DNA from: Nocardia paucivorans NBRC 100373
Lineage (GTDB): Bacteria; Actinomycetota; Actinomycetes; Mycobacteriales; Mycobacteriaceae
Direction of reading: 5' to 3'
Length of the DNA: 41,189 nt
Assembly: GCF_000308675.1 (NCBI RefSeq)
Contig: NZ_BAGE01000023.1
Location: 1 to 41,189, forward strand
In this document: positions 1 through 7,309 of the stretch, one piece after another
Layout of the letters: each line of letters opens with the position of its first letter
How positions within the stretch are numbered: position 1 is the first letter of the stretch
Notes under the pieces: generated by a model
Databases searched by the model: none
Seen by the model: the letters and a program-made list of their open reading frames with translations, nothing else
What the model was told of the DNA's origin: nothing
Translations under genes and position numbers: made by a program

Positions 1-201
1 CGTGGGGAGTGGCCGGGCACGATCGGGCGGGAACTGTTGGGCGACGGGGGATTCGGTTACGATCCGCTGTTCCGGCCCGACGGTGGCGCGACCAGCGCGG
101 CACAACTGAGCCCGGCGGAGAAGGACGCCGCCTCGCATCGAGGGCGGGCACTCACCCAACTCATCCCGGCCCTCACCGCATTGGCCGACCGAAGCGCCTG
201 A
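1..201 (+). CDS. rdgB: RdgB/HAM1 family XTP/dITP diphosphatase, C-terminal 66 residues (5' end outside window)
   Basis: Frame 1 is open from the first base to TGA at 199-201. It reads the C-terminal signature of the HAM1/RdgB house-cleaning pyrophosphatases: GDGGFGYDPLF, then a PDG, then LSPAEKDAASHRGRAL. The family hydrolyses ITP, dITP and XTP to the monophosphate and PPi, keeping deaminated purines out of DNA and RNA; it is cytoplasmic. The GFGYDP loop and the SHRG motif are base- and phosphate-contacting positions in known members. The start and N-terminal P-loop-like region are cut off by the window edge. In mycobacteria rdgB lies beside an lprD/DUF3817 pair; here the equivalents of that pair sit about 8 kb downstream (8259-9151), with ESX and other genes in between. 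The identification is secure. Confidence 0.93.
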   Translation, partial: RGEWPGTIGRELLGDGGFGYDPLFRPDGGATSAAQLSPAEKDAASHRGRALTQLIPALTALADRSA

Positions 202-223
202 CGCGCCGGAGTATCGGACCCCG

Positions 224-285
224 TACCCGGCTCGGCCTCTTTCGGTCCGTGCGTCCTGCCCACCGTATGTGAGCCGAACCGGGTA
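224..285. terminator. Long inverted repeat between two convergent genes
   Basis: TACCCGG-C-TCGGC (224-236) pairs with GCCGA-A-CCGGGTA (273-285), a 13-bp stem with one mismatch and a 36-nt loop. It sits between the ends of rdgB (+) and the DUF3558 lipoprotein (-). There is no clear T-tract, so a bidirectional terminator is inferred from position and symmetry only. Confidence 0.4.
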
Positions 286-313
286 GCGCCTTCTCCTATA
301 TGGGCGAAGCGAA

Positions 314-841
314 TTATCCGGGCAGGTGGGGAGCCAGTTGGCCGCTGATCCGTTCGGCCTCGCCGCAAAGGTTGCCTTGCGGCGCCCCACCGGCAGGTCC
401 CACCGGAATTCGTGACCATATGAGCGCCATGCCCTGCGGTAGCGAGATACCGATATAGCATCGCTCCTGGCGTTCCGGGTCCAGGGAATCGGCGAATTTC
501 ACGGCTTCACGGGAATCGACCGTGGTTGAGCCGACCGCTTTGTAGTCCCGATAGCGCTGATCTTTCTCGAACTCGTTCAATGGGATCGGGCCATAGTAGA
601 CAGCGAGGTCGTACCAGCCCGCGGTGGACTTCCAGAAGCACCCCTGCCACCCCGCGAACTCGGCCCCGAACGGTTCCGTCATGAGCGGCTCGGTGTTCAA
701 GCCGGAATCGGTCAGTGCCGATTTCGGTATGTCGCAGGGGTGTGCGGCTCGATTTTCACTGCCCGCGGAAGCGTTCTCGCTGCCGCAGGCCGTTGCCGAC
801 GCAACGAGGCCGATCAACGTCGCCGCGATACTTCTTCTCAT
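314..841 (-). CDS. DUF3558-family lipoprotein
   Basis: A 175-aa secreted lipoprotein. The start is set at ATG 841 (MRRSIAATL) because AAGGA lies about 10 nt upstream. The signal peptide ends in SATAC, a lipobox with the acylated Cys at about residue 20. The mature part has the DUF3558 pattern: an early PCDIP motif, a WQGC-FW segment (residues ~62-70), a later RCYIGISLPQG segment, and a Cys near the end (NLCGEAERI) in a spaced-cysteine arrangement. DUF3558 lipoproteins are common in Nocardia and often lie in ESX-type loci; their biochemical role is unknown. The ATG overlaps the TGA of the upstream gene by 4 bp (ATGA), so translation is probably coupled. It is the last gene of the minus-strand ESX arm. 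Confidence 0.85.
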   Translation of the reverse strand: MRRSIAATLIGLVASATACGSENASAGSENRAAHPCDIPKSALTDSGLNTEPLMTEPFGAEFAGWQGCFWKSTAGWYDLAVYYGPIPLNEFEKDQRYRDYKAVGSTTVDSREAVKFADSLDPERQERCYIGISLPQGMALIWSRIPVGPAGGAPQGNLCGEAERISGQLAPHLPG

Positions 842-1293
842 ACCAACCAGGTCCTTTGTGTCGGGTACTCGTCGAAATCGTCGGGCCAGTCGGTAGGACC
901 GACGACGCCGGGGGCCTTCTTCCGTTGTGGCGGGGGCGTGGGTTCCGCTACGGGCTCGGGGATGTCCCAGGTCCAGGCATATGACGGTGAGTTCTTCAAC
1001 TCCGCGACTTCCGGCGGCACGGGACGAGCCATCAGCTCTATCTCGGGCCATCGACATTCACCCGCCTCGACTCTCGCCGCATACGCCTTCAGCTCGGGCG
1101 ATGCGTTGGGGATGGCAGCCAAGGCGCTCATGAGTCCTTCGTTGACCAGGATGGGATCACGCCACAGGTCCTCGAGAACGGTACGTTCGACGCGCAGGCT
1201 TGCCGTCTCCAGATCATCGGCGGCATTCAGTACCCGTCGCGCCATCGCTTCCACCTCGGGATCCAGATTCGGGTCATCGAGCATGGACATCAC
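838..1293 (-). CDS. Unrecognised 151-aa soluble protein of the ESX arm
   Basis: I do not recognise this family. The protein is acidic and mostly helical in residues 1-85 (LDDPNLDPEVEAMARRVLNA is a typical amphipathic run), then becomes Pro-rich (VAEPTPPPQRKKAPG) with a Trp/Asp/Pro-rich end. There is no signal peptide or membrane segment. The start could be GTG 1293, ATG 1290 or ATG 1284; no site has a strong ribosome-binding sequence, so it may depend on translation of the gene upstream, which ends 40 bp away. It overlaps the DUF3558 lipoprotein by 4 bp (ATGA). The context points to an accessory of a WXG100-like secreted protein. Function is not assignable from sequence. Confidence 0.65.
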   Translation of the reverse strand: MMSMLDDPNLDPEVEAMARRVLNAADDLETASLRVERTVLEDLWRDPILVNEGLMSALAAIPNASPELKAYAARVEAGECRWPEIELMARPVPPEVAELKNSPSYAWTWDIPEPVAEPTPPPQRKKAPGVVGPTDWPDDFDEYPTQRTWLV

Positions 1294-1332
1294 CGTTGTT
1301 CACGATTACTTCTCGGTGTTCCTGCGCGGTTC

Positions 1333-2127
1333 TCATACCGCGTCCTCCCACGGCTCGCGTCCCGATCCTGTCTCATAGGCTTCCTTCGGCCGATTCAGTG
1401 TGTTCTGCGCCTGGCTCACCATCGCGATGTCATTGATCAGCGCGGCCTTCTTGGCGGCATTGTCGATACGGTTGGGAGGAGGTCGGATATGACCCGGCCC
1501 ACGGGGCCTTCCCATTTCATGGCCGCGATCTGGGACTGTGCCCACCCTTCGAATGCCAGCGCGGCCTTGCCATCCCAGTGTGGGCCGACTCGGCGCACCA
1601 CCTCTTCGAGGTTGCCGCCGCAACTCTCCATGGAGTTTCCCGCGAGCTTGTACGATTCGCCGATCCGACGTAACTCGTTCCAGTTGGCGGTGATCGGTGC
1701 GAGGAGCGTCTCGAGCATGTTCACTTCACTGCCCGCCATCCTCGTAACGTTCTTCACCGCCTCGTTGACATCACCGACCACACCGGTCGTCTCCGCTATC
1801 AGATCCGCCGGCTCGGGCGGAGCGGCTGACGGTGGATCGAGCTCGATGGAGGCTCAGGGGTCGTGGACTCGACCGGAGGCGGAGGCATCCACGCGGAAGC
1901 GGCTTCGTGCGCTTCGGACGCCTTGTCGAGGTAGGGATTTCCGATCCATGCGATGCCGTTAGGGCCACCACGAGGACAACGAGCCAGCCTGCGACCTGGG
2001 CAAGCGGGGTGAAAACGCCGGATCGGTAGAGCTCGGCGAAGAACCTGCGCAACCACCTTCCGACGCGTATCCATCTCGGAAGACCGGAATGGTCTGCGAG
2101 GGTACCGTCGGGTTTCTCGTAATCCAC
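1333..2127 (-). pseudogene. Frameshifted TM/WXG100-like ESX protein (three -1-type shifts)
   Basis: Four consecutive reading frames on the minus strand join into one coherent protein of about 264 aa. Frame 1 (GTG 2127, with GAGGA 6 nt upstream, to ~1960) encodes a basic N-terminus and a membrane segment around LAQVAGWLVVLVVAL. Frame 2 (~1960-1850) gives NGIAWIGNPYLDKASEAHEA and a Pro/Glu-rich linker. Frame 3 (~1850-1470) gives a WXG100-like helical domain with HWDGKAALAFEGW as the turn motif. Frame 4 (~1465-1333) ends NAAKKAALINDIAMVSQAQN. All three switches have the same sign, each repaired by adding one base, and lie at C-rich runs near 1963, 1850 and 1466. This may be true decay or consensus error in homopolymers. 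It heads the minus arm of the locus. Confidence 0.7.
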
Positions 2128-2509
2128 CGTCACTCCTCGTACCGGTTCGATCGACCTCTCACTGAATCGGACGCGGATGACGCCGGCACCGGTTCCATCG
2201 GATACGTGACGCCGTCGAAGGCCCGAAGTTGCGCTCGGCGAACTATTACCAGGTTCCAGACGGTGATATGGAGCCGAACATCATCGGTAGCCCGATTGCG
2301 GATCGCATCGCCGCGGGCGGTTCGTGAGGTGGATGTGGCGGCATGGCCACCAGAGGAAGGCTGCCGAGGAGCGGTCTTCGGCTTCTCTGGTTCTGTGCCG
2401 GTGCGGTCGGTAGCAGGGCGATACCGGATGGGCTGTTGGCCGATATTGGATCGCGGTATGGTGCTTTGGACGAGTGTGCGGGGTTGTTCGCACCGGTGGC
2501 AGGAGGGGC
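2128..2509. other. Gap between divergent ESX arms, with a probable gene remnant at 2181-2327 (+)
   Basis: No intact gene is seen. On the plus strand, frame 0 after the stop at 2178 is open to TGA 2325-2327. It encodes a convincing peptide, DAVEGPKLRSANYYQVPDGD followed by MEPNIIGSPIADRIAAGG, with good GC3 but no start codon. The preceding 40 bp in another frame (DADDAGTGSIGY) could be its upstream part, implying another frameshift. A further stretch (2343-2509, ending GLLADIGSRYGALDECAGLF) is also protein-like but joins nothing. The best reading is the eroded 3' part of a small ESX-locus gene. Promoters for both arms should lie here, but none is clear. Confidence 0.35.
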
Positions 2510-3091
2510 ATGCGTTCCGTGGTACGGCGATACGGTGGGGGCGCGGGTCGCGTAGCGCTCGCCGGTGTGGCTCTGTTGGGGCTGGTTGTGGGGTGTTCGT
2601 CGGAAGTGGACGGACAACCCGAAGCGCAAGGGCAGAGCACCGCAAACGGGGACACAAATGTCGAGTACAACCCGTGTACAGATCTGTCGGATGAGGCGTT
2701 GCGGGCTACGCGGGTGGATCCGGCAACCAAGGACGCCGATATCGATCCTCCGGAGGGGCCGAGCACGTGGCGCATCTGTGCGTGGGATTCGATTGACGGG
2801 CCATATTTCGTCAGCGTCGCGTCGACGACGCATAGGCAAGATGAGCTTTACAGCAACCCTGCGGTGACGGGGTTCCGGTCGGTGCAAGTAAACGAGAGGT
2901 CTGGTCTCAGTTTCTATAGCAGCTCTGACGCGGACCATCTTTCTTGTTATGTCAGTTTTCCTGCTAAGCAGGGAATGTTCAACGTGATCGTCGACTGGCG
3001 TTATGGCGAGCGTGAATCGATGCCGCAGTCGCCGCCGTGTGACCTGGCTATTCGGCATGCGCGGGAGCTCGAACCATTTCTGCCGAAGTGA
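2510..3091 (+). CDS. DUF3558-family lipoprotein (second copy)
   Basis: A 193-aa lipoprotein. ATG 2510 is chosen because AGGAGG (2501-2506) lies just upstream. The signal peptide ends LLGLVVGCSS, a canonical lipobox with Cys near residue 31. The mature domain has the DUF3558 cysteine pattern: YNPCTDL, then WRICAWDS, then LSCYVSF, and PPCDLAIRHA at the end. It is a paralogue in type of the lipoprotein at 314-841, so each divergent arm of the locus carries one; sequence identity between the two looks low. It starts the plus arm, and the next gene begins 70 bp later. From here to about 3560 the GC3 is visibly lower than in flanking housekeeping genes, consistent with relatively recent acquisition. 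Role unknown; probably displayed at the cell surface. Confidence 0.85.
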   Translation: MRSVVRRYGGGAGRVALAGVALLGLVVGCSSEVDGQPEAQGQSTANGDTNVEYNPCTDLSDEALRATRVDPATKDADIDPPEGPSTWRICAWDSIDGPYFVSVASTTHRQDELYSNPAVTGFRSVQVNERSGLSFYSSSDADHLSCYVSFPAKQGMFNVIVDWRYGERESMPQSPPCDLAIRHARELEPFLPK

Positions 3092-3161
3092 GGGTCGGGA
3101 TGGACGGCAATGCAGCGCGAGAAACGATGGGTCGGAACGAGGGTGAATAGGGGGTAGACCC

Positions 3162-3563
3162 GTGACGGATGATCAGAACGCCGATCCGCAGCTGGCTGGA
3201 ATGATGCAGCATTGGCAGAATCTTCATACCCAAGCTGAAAATGGTGCACTTCGGATGGACCCAGAGCTTGGGGCTGAGCTGAAGCGCCATGTGGGCGAGT
3301 TGATCAAGCAGCTAGAAGAGCAGTTACGCCCGGCGGAAAGGCTCAAATTCGTAACGGGTTTCGGTGGTTTGAAGTCGGCGCAGGCTCTTCAGCAGAAATT
3401 CGCAAACAAGGCTGTGACAGACGATGATTCTGCCGTGAATCGTCTGAAGCAGGCGATTGATATCGCCAAGTTGATGGAAGATACCTACTCATTGGCGATT
3501 GGAAAAATTGAGGAAACAGATCAATCCACCGCCGCTGCGCTCGGTAATGCAGGGGAGCAGTAA
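3162..3563 (+). CDS. Small helical ESX-locus protein (133 aa)
   Basis: GTG 3162 starts after a GGGGG-type ribosome-binding run. The protein is almost entirely helical and charged: two long amphipathic stretches, residues ~10-60 (QLAGMMQHWQNLHTQAENG onward) and ~85-115. A short FVTGFGGLKSAQ turn sits between them, giving a helix-turn-helix hairpin like WXG100-size ESX proteins, though a true WXG is absent. It overlaps the next gene by one base (TAATG), so the two are translationally coupled and may form a partner pair for secretion. Third codon positions are unusually A/T-rich for this genome. I cannot name the family; ESX-associated partner or chaperone is an inference from size, fold and neighbours. 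Confidence 0.8.
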   Translation: MTDDQNADPQLAGMMQHWQNLHTQAENGALRMDPELGAELKRHVGELIKQLEEQLRPAERLKFVTGFGGLKSAQALQQKFANKAVTDDDSAVNRLKQAIDIAKLMEDTYSLAIGKIEETDQSTAAALGNAGEQ

Positions 3564-4819
3564 TGGTTGGGTTGAGTGAATGGATGACTTCGGTTTTCAG
3601 CGGGCCTTCCGAGGCTGCGGAGAACAAGCGGACCGACACCCAGCTGGCCGAGTCTCAAAAGACCAAATGGGACGGGGACAGGGCCATCGTGGGCGGGGAG
3701 TGGTCCGGGTTGTTGTCGGACTACCCGAATGCGCAGTTCGCACCGAAGGCGATTCAGGAACCTGATCCGTTCGAAACCATGTCGCATCAGGAGATCTATC
3801 AGGCGCTTACGGAGGTCGATCCGGGCGAAATCAATGGTCTCGCCGATGGGTGGCGAGGGCTGGCAACCGCTGTTCGGGAGGCAGATACCACGTTCACCCA
3901 GGGCATCACTGCCGCCATAGATCAATACTGGAACGGTGAATCCGCGCGGGCGGCGGTGGAGGGAACGAAGGCGTTCGCGACCGAGCTCACCGCGCTGGCG
4001 GCGAGTTTCCAGATGGTCGCACATGGATTGGACCTGATCGAGGGCCATTTGGCGCAGGCCAAGAGTTCGGTGGCCAAACCGGACAATGTGACGATCGGCG
4101 ACAAGATCATCAGCGCGCTGCCGATGCAGAACATCCTCAAGGGGCCGGAGTATCGGGCCAATGAGGCGCAGGAGACGGCGCGATGGATCATGACGACGTA
4201 CTACCGTCCCGGCGCGGAGGATGTGGACAGTAAAACGCCGGTTCTACCGCAGTTGAAGAACCCGGTGGAGGGCTCGAATCCCACGGACCAGCCGTGGAAA
4301 CCGAGGGGGACCACCAACCCGCCGAATACGAATACGGGGAACCCGAGCAACCAGCCGGGGCCGGAGACGACCGATCAATCTTCGGAGCAGGAGACTCCAG
4401 AGAACCAGACGACTCCGCAGTCGACCACCCCGGAGTCGACCATTCCCTCCTCCACCACCACCCCCACGACGACCGGTACCCCGACCACGGAGAACCCACG
4501 GACCACCACGCCCGGTCTGACCACCGGCACTCCGAGCGTGCCGGGACCGAACACGACGGGCACACCTACGCCCGGCCGCACTGTTGCGGGCACGCCGAGT
4601 AATACGGCTGCGCCGAAGAAGACCGGCACTTCGGCGAGTAATGCGAGCCGTTCGGGGCGTATGGGGATGCCGGGTATGATGTCCCCCGGTGCTCGGGGCG
4701 GTCGGGACGATGACGAGACCGAACACAAGACCCCGGATTATCTGGTTTACGAACGTGAGAGTGAGTTGATCGGTGATATTCCGCCGGCGCTCCCGCCCGG
4801 TGGGGTGATAGGCGGTTGA
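3563..4819 (+). CDS. WXG100/PPE-like ESX substrate with Thr/Pro-rich tail
   Basis: A 418-aa protein in three parts. Residues 1-75 are polar and end in EPDPFETMSHQEIY. Residues ~75-215 form a long helical domain typical of WXG100/PPE-like ESX substrates: GLADGWRGLATAVREADTTF, then the turn motif YWNGESARAAVEG, then helices to ARWIMTTYYRPG. Residues ~225-365 are low-complexity Thr/Pro/Asn/Ser (repeated TTTPTTTGTPTTENP-like units). The last 50 residues are a basic-then-acidic segment ending PALPPGGVIGG. There is no Sec signal, as expected for T7SS export. It overlaps the upstream gene by 1 bp and the EspG-like gene by 4 bp, and the latter is the expected type of chaperone for PPE-type substrates. 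Surface display of the Thr-rich part is an inference. Confidence 0.82.
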   Translation: MVGLSEWMTSVFSGPSEAAENKRTDTQLAESQKTKWDGDRAIVGGEWSGLLSDYPNAQFAPKAIQEPDPFETMSHQEIYQALTEVDPGEINGLADGWRGLATAVREADTTFTQGITAAIDQYWNGESARAAVEGTKAFATELTALAASFQMVAHGLDLIEGHLAQAKSSVAKPDNVTIGDKIISALPMQNILKGPEYRANEAQETARWIMTTYYRPGAEDVDSKTPVLPQLKNPVEGSNPTDQPWKPRGTTNPPNTNTGNPSNQPGPETTDQSSEQETPENQTTPQSTTPESTIPSSTTTPTTTGTPTTENPRTTTPGLTTGTPSVPGPNTTGTPTPGRTVAGTPSNTAAPKKTGTSASNASRSGRMGMPGMMSPGARGGRDDDETEHKTPDYLVYERESELIGDIPPALPPGGVIGG

Positions 4820-5598
4820 GCGAGCTTCGCTGGCGGCTCGACGGCATGATGTTCACCTTGGCCGTACAGGGCTTCGGCCGCGATCGGTTGCCGTACCCGT
4901 TTCGCTACGAGCCCGAACGCCGCCATCCCCATGAACCGGTTGGATACGACGAGTATCAGCGACTGCGGACCGAGGCGCGGCGACGGCTTCGGCAGATGGC
5001 CGACGAGCGGTTGCATCATGCGCTCTCGGTTTTGCTGGAACCCGAGGTTCGGATCGAGGTCCACGGCTACTACGGGCCGAATTTCCAGCAGGTCGTTCGC
5101 ATGCATGCGGGAACGAGCCGTGGCTCGGCGGCCCTGGCCATCCAACTGCCGGGGCCGACACAGGAATACGGCCGCGACATCATCCTCACCCGGCTACCGC
5201 CCGAGGCACTGCCGAAACAGATCGTGATGCATCTGCCGGCGTGTGCTCCGGGGCGGTACCGCCCGGTGCGCTCGCGGCGCTCGGATGTGGATAAGGCCGA
5301 GTACTCGCAGCATCCCACCCGGTTGTCGCCTTCCGAGGAGGTCAACCGGATCATTCGTCGTCGCCGTTCGGGGTTCGGTGAGGTGGGTGTCCTGGCCGGT
5401 CCCGCAATCGACGCGCGGCCCACGCCCGATGTGCGTGGTTTCCATTGGATGGACTACCTGCCCGAGGACGGCCGCTATATCCTGCATCACCTCCCGGACG
5501 AGGAGTTCGTCCTCACCCCCGGCCAACCGGATGAGGTGGCGCGCCAACTCCAACGACTCATCGAGACGACCCGTCGCTCACCGGCCCGGCGCTGGTAG
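4816..5598 (+). CDS. EspG-family ESX secretion chaperone
   Basis: A 260-aa cytosolic protein starting at TTG 4816, whose TTGA overlaps the stop of the WXG/PPE-like gene. The pattern fits EspG: an N-terminal LDGMMFTLAVQGFGRDRLPY strand/helix, a charged helix (YQRLRTEARRRLRQMADERL), then alternating strands with EVRIEVHGYYG, a basic RYRPVRSRRSD loop, and a C-terminal helix DEVARQLQRLIETTRRSP. EspG proteins bind the tip of PE/PPE-type substrates and keep them soluble until the ESX ATPase takes them. Its place directly after a PPE-like substrate, co-translated, fits that job. No ESX membrane core genes (EccB/C/D/E, MycP) are in the window, so the substrate must use a secretion machine encoded elsewhere. 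Confidence 0.8.
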   Translation: MSELRWRLDGMMFTLAVQGFGRDRLPYPFRYEPERRHPHEPVGYDEYQRLRTEARRRLRQMADERLHHALSVLLEPEVRIEVHGYYGPNFQQVVRMHAGTSRGSAALAIQLPGPTQEYGRDIILTRLPPEALPKQIVMHLPACAPGRYRPVRSRRSDVDKAEYSQHPTRLSPSEEVNRIIRRRRSGFGEVGVLAGPAIDARPTPDVRGFHWMDYLPEDGRYILHHLPDEEFVLTPGQPDEVARQLQRLIETTRRSPARRW

Positions 5599-5659
5599 CC
5601 CAGGTAAGGGCGATGCTCGAAGAAGGCGGGCAGCGCAATTGATGACACAGTGCGGACAG

Positions 5660-5693
5660 CCCCACTGAGATCGTGGGTGCGATCCCAGTGGGG
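5660..5693. terminator. Convergent-gene hairpin terminator
   Basis: CCCCACTG-a-GATC (5660-5672) pairs with GATC-c-CAGTGGGG (5681-5693) around an 8-nt loop: 12 bp with one mismatch. It lies between the EspG-like gene (ends 5598, +) and DUF397 gene (ends 5706, -). No T-run, so factor-independent termination is likely but not certain. Confidence 0.6.
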
Positions 5694-5705
5694 TGTTCGG
5701 CTGCA

Positions 5706-5912
5706 TCAAGGACGGTCGAATTTGCCCGAGCGAGTGTGGGATACGAATTCGTCCCATTTGTCAGGGGTGAAGATCAGGGCAGGGCCGGTCGGGTTTTTGG
5801 AGTCTCGGACGGCGACATGTCCACGGTTCAGGTGTGCGATCTCGACGCACTCCTTACCGCCTGCACTACGGCTGGACTTGATCCACGTGGCCTCGGCTAG
5901 TTCATCGTGCAC
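5706..5912 (-). CDS. DUF397 domain protein
   Basis: A 68-aa protein with the whole DUF397 pattern: ATWIKSSRSAGGKECVEIA near the start, VAVRDSKNP in the middle, and FTPDKWDEFV near the end. It starts at GTG 5912 inside the 3' end of the XRE gene, overlapping it by 11 bp. DUF397 proteins are small actinobacterial proteins nearly always encoded next to an XRE/DUF5753 regulator. Streptomyces pairs of this kind (WhiJ/BldB-type systems) control development, and some act like toxin-antitoxin pairs. The sequence alone does not say what this pair controls. Confidence 0.9.
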   Translation of the reverse strand: MHDELAEATWIKSSRSAGGKECVEIAHLNRGHVAVRDSKNPTGPALIFTPDKWDEFVSHTRSGKFDRP

Positions 5913-6795
5913 GTTCGTACTCCTTTGCTTTCGCTCTCAGCAGGTTCTTGCTGTCGACGCTGTTCAGGGTTGCTCCCTGCATGGTTCGGAACGCCTTTCG
6001 ATAGCGATCGACCGTGTCGGCTCTGTCGTAGTAGATGTCGCTGGTGTAGGACTCTACGTATACGGTCGCCGGTTCATGCGTCGACGGTGCGAAGTCAAGC
6101 ACGATGAATGGACCGGTGGACATTCCTATCGGAAAACCGCTGGAGAACGGGAGGATTCGTACATCGATGTTCGGCGGCAGATCGGCCAGGTGCCGCAGTT
6201 GCGCGGCCATGGTCTTGCGTCCGCCGACGACCCTGTTCAGCACTGCTTCATCCAGAATCAGGCTTACCGTGGCCGGATTCCGTTTCCGGGTGATGATCTT
6301 CTGGCGGCCCAACCGCATCCGTACTCGTTTGTCGAGCTCTTCGGGTGTGTCCGTGGGAAAATAGGCCGCATCCAGAGCTCGCGAGTAGCCGGCCGTTTGG
6401 AAGAGTCCGCTGACCATGTCGGGCCGGTACATCAAGAGCGAGGATGCCATCGATTCCAAACCCACATAGAGCTCGAAATCGTCGGGGATCAGCTCCCCGT
6501 ACTCGTGCCACCAGCCGCCGTTCCGAGACTCTGCGGCTGCCTCTTTGGCGAGCCCGAGCAGTAGATCCTTCTGTCCGAGCTCGTCATACAGCTCGCACAG
6601 ACCGGTGATGATGTCCAGCCTGATCCGTCCCGGATACCCGGTTTCGAGCCGCTGGACGGTCCCCGACCCGCACCCGATATGACGGGCGGCTTCGGCAATG
6701 GTGAGCCCGGCTGCTTGGCGCATTTCGCGCAGGTGTCGCCCCAGTTGACGTCGCGGCACAGTATTACCGCTGCCAACAGATGCTTTGGCGGACAT
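5902..6795 (-). CDS. XRE-family regulator with DUF5753 domain
   Basis: A 297-aa regulator. ATG 6795 is supported by AGGAGG at 6805-6810. Residues ~14-70 are a Cro/C1-type helix-turn-helix (LGRHLREMRQAAGLTIAEAA, then GCGSGTVQRLETG). The rest is DUF5753: SLLMYRPDMVSGLFQTAGYS, then DEAVLNRVVGG, then HLADLPPNIDVRILPFSSG and a late FIVLDFAP strand. DUF5753 is thought to sense a ligand or partner; the usual partner is the DUF397 protein, encoded here directly downstream and overlapping. It is probably autoregulated, but no operator was identified in the 500 bp upstream. Confidence 0.92.
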   Translation of the reverse strand: MSAKASVGSGNTVPRRQLGRHLREMRQAAGLTIAEAARHIGCGSGTVQRLETGYPGRIRLDIITGLCELYDELGQKDLLLGLAKEAAAESRNGGWWHEYGELIPDDFELYVGLESMASSLLMYRPDMVSGLFQTAGYSRALDAAYFPTDTPEELDKRVRMRLGRQKIITRKRNPATVSLILDEAVLNRVVGGRKTMAAQLRHLADLPPNIDVRILPFSSGFPIGMSTGPFIVLDFAPSTHEPATVYVESYTSDIYYDRADTVDRYRKAFRTMQGATLNSVDSKNLLRAKAKEYERAR

Positions 6796-7309
6796 GAAAA
6801 GTCCCCTCCTGGAAATCGGCCGCCCCTTGCCGTGGAAGTCATTGTGGCGCAACCCTGGGCGTCGCGCTGGGGAAATGCGCAAAACCATTCGAACCGGCTA
6901 TCGCCGCAGGTGGGATGGGTTCCTTCGGTGCTTGGCTGTGGCGGCATCGGGGAGCGGGTTCGTCGCTGTCCATCCGAGTACGCCCCTCGCCGTGGCGACG
7001 CATCCGGTACGGCCCTGGTGGTCGCGTCGGGTGGTGGTTCGTCCACACCGTTCCCCGGTGCGCCCGGACGGCGCATGTGGCCGAGGAGTGACCATATCGA
7101 TCAGGAATCGAAAGGCTTCGCTCGAGCTACAGTGGCCGGATCCGGCTAGCGTGACCTGCGGAGATATTCCGGAGCCGAGATCGACTCCGTCTGAGACGGA
7201 CGGATCGACCGGAGGTGACAGGTGGTCGAGAGCAGCGGACGGGTGGTTGTGGTGCGGCGCGTTCGCCTCCAGGCTTCCCTGGGAACTTACTCCTAAGTAA
7301 GGTTTGGAT
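6796..7309. other. Intergenic region between divergent XRE and SDR genes; possible 24-codon ORF at 7222-7296
   Basis: No clear full-length gene. Frames open here are either antisense-like or lack ribosome-binding sites. The one supported item is a short plus-strand ORF, GTG 7222 to TAA 7294-7296 (VVESSGRVVVVRRVRLQASL plus GTYS), preceded by GGAGGTGA at 7211-7218 and ending 13 bp before the SDR start. It could be a leader peptide or a coupled small protein; nothing else supports expression. Confidence 0.35.
7286..7301. promoter_or_regulatory. Operator-like palindrome upstream of SDR gene
   Basis: CTTACT-CCTA-AGTAAG is a perfect 6-bp inverted repeat with a 4-nt spacer, 8 bp before the SDR ATG at 7310 and overlapping its ribosome-binding sequence (AAGTAAGG). 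The size is typical of TetR/MarR-class sites; the regulator is not identified. Confidence 0.45.
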
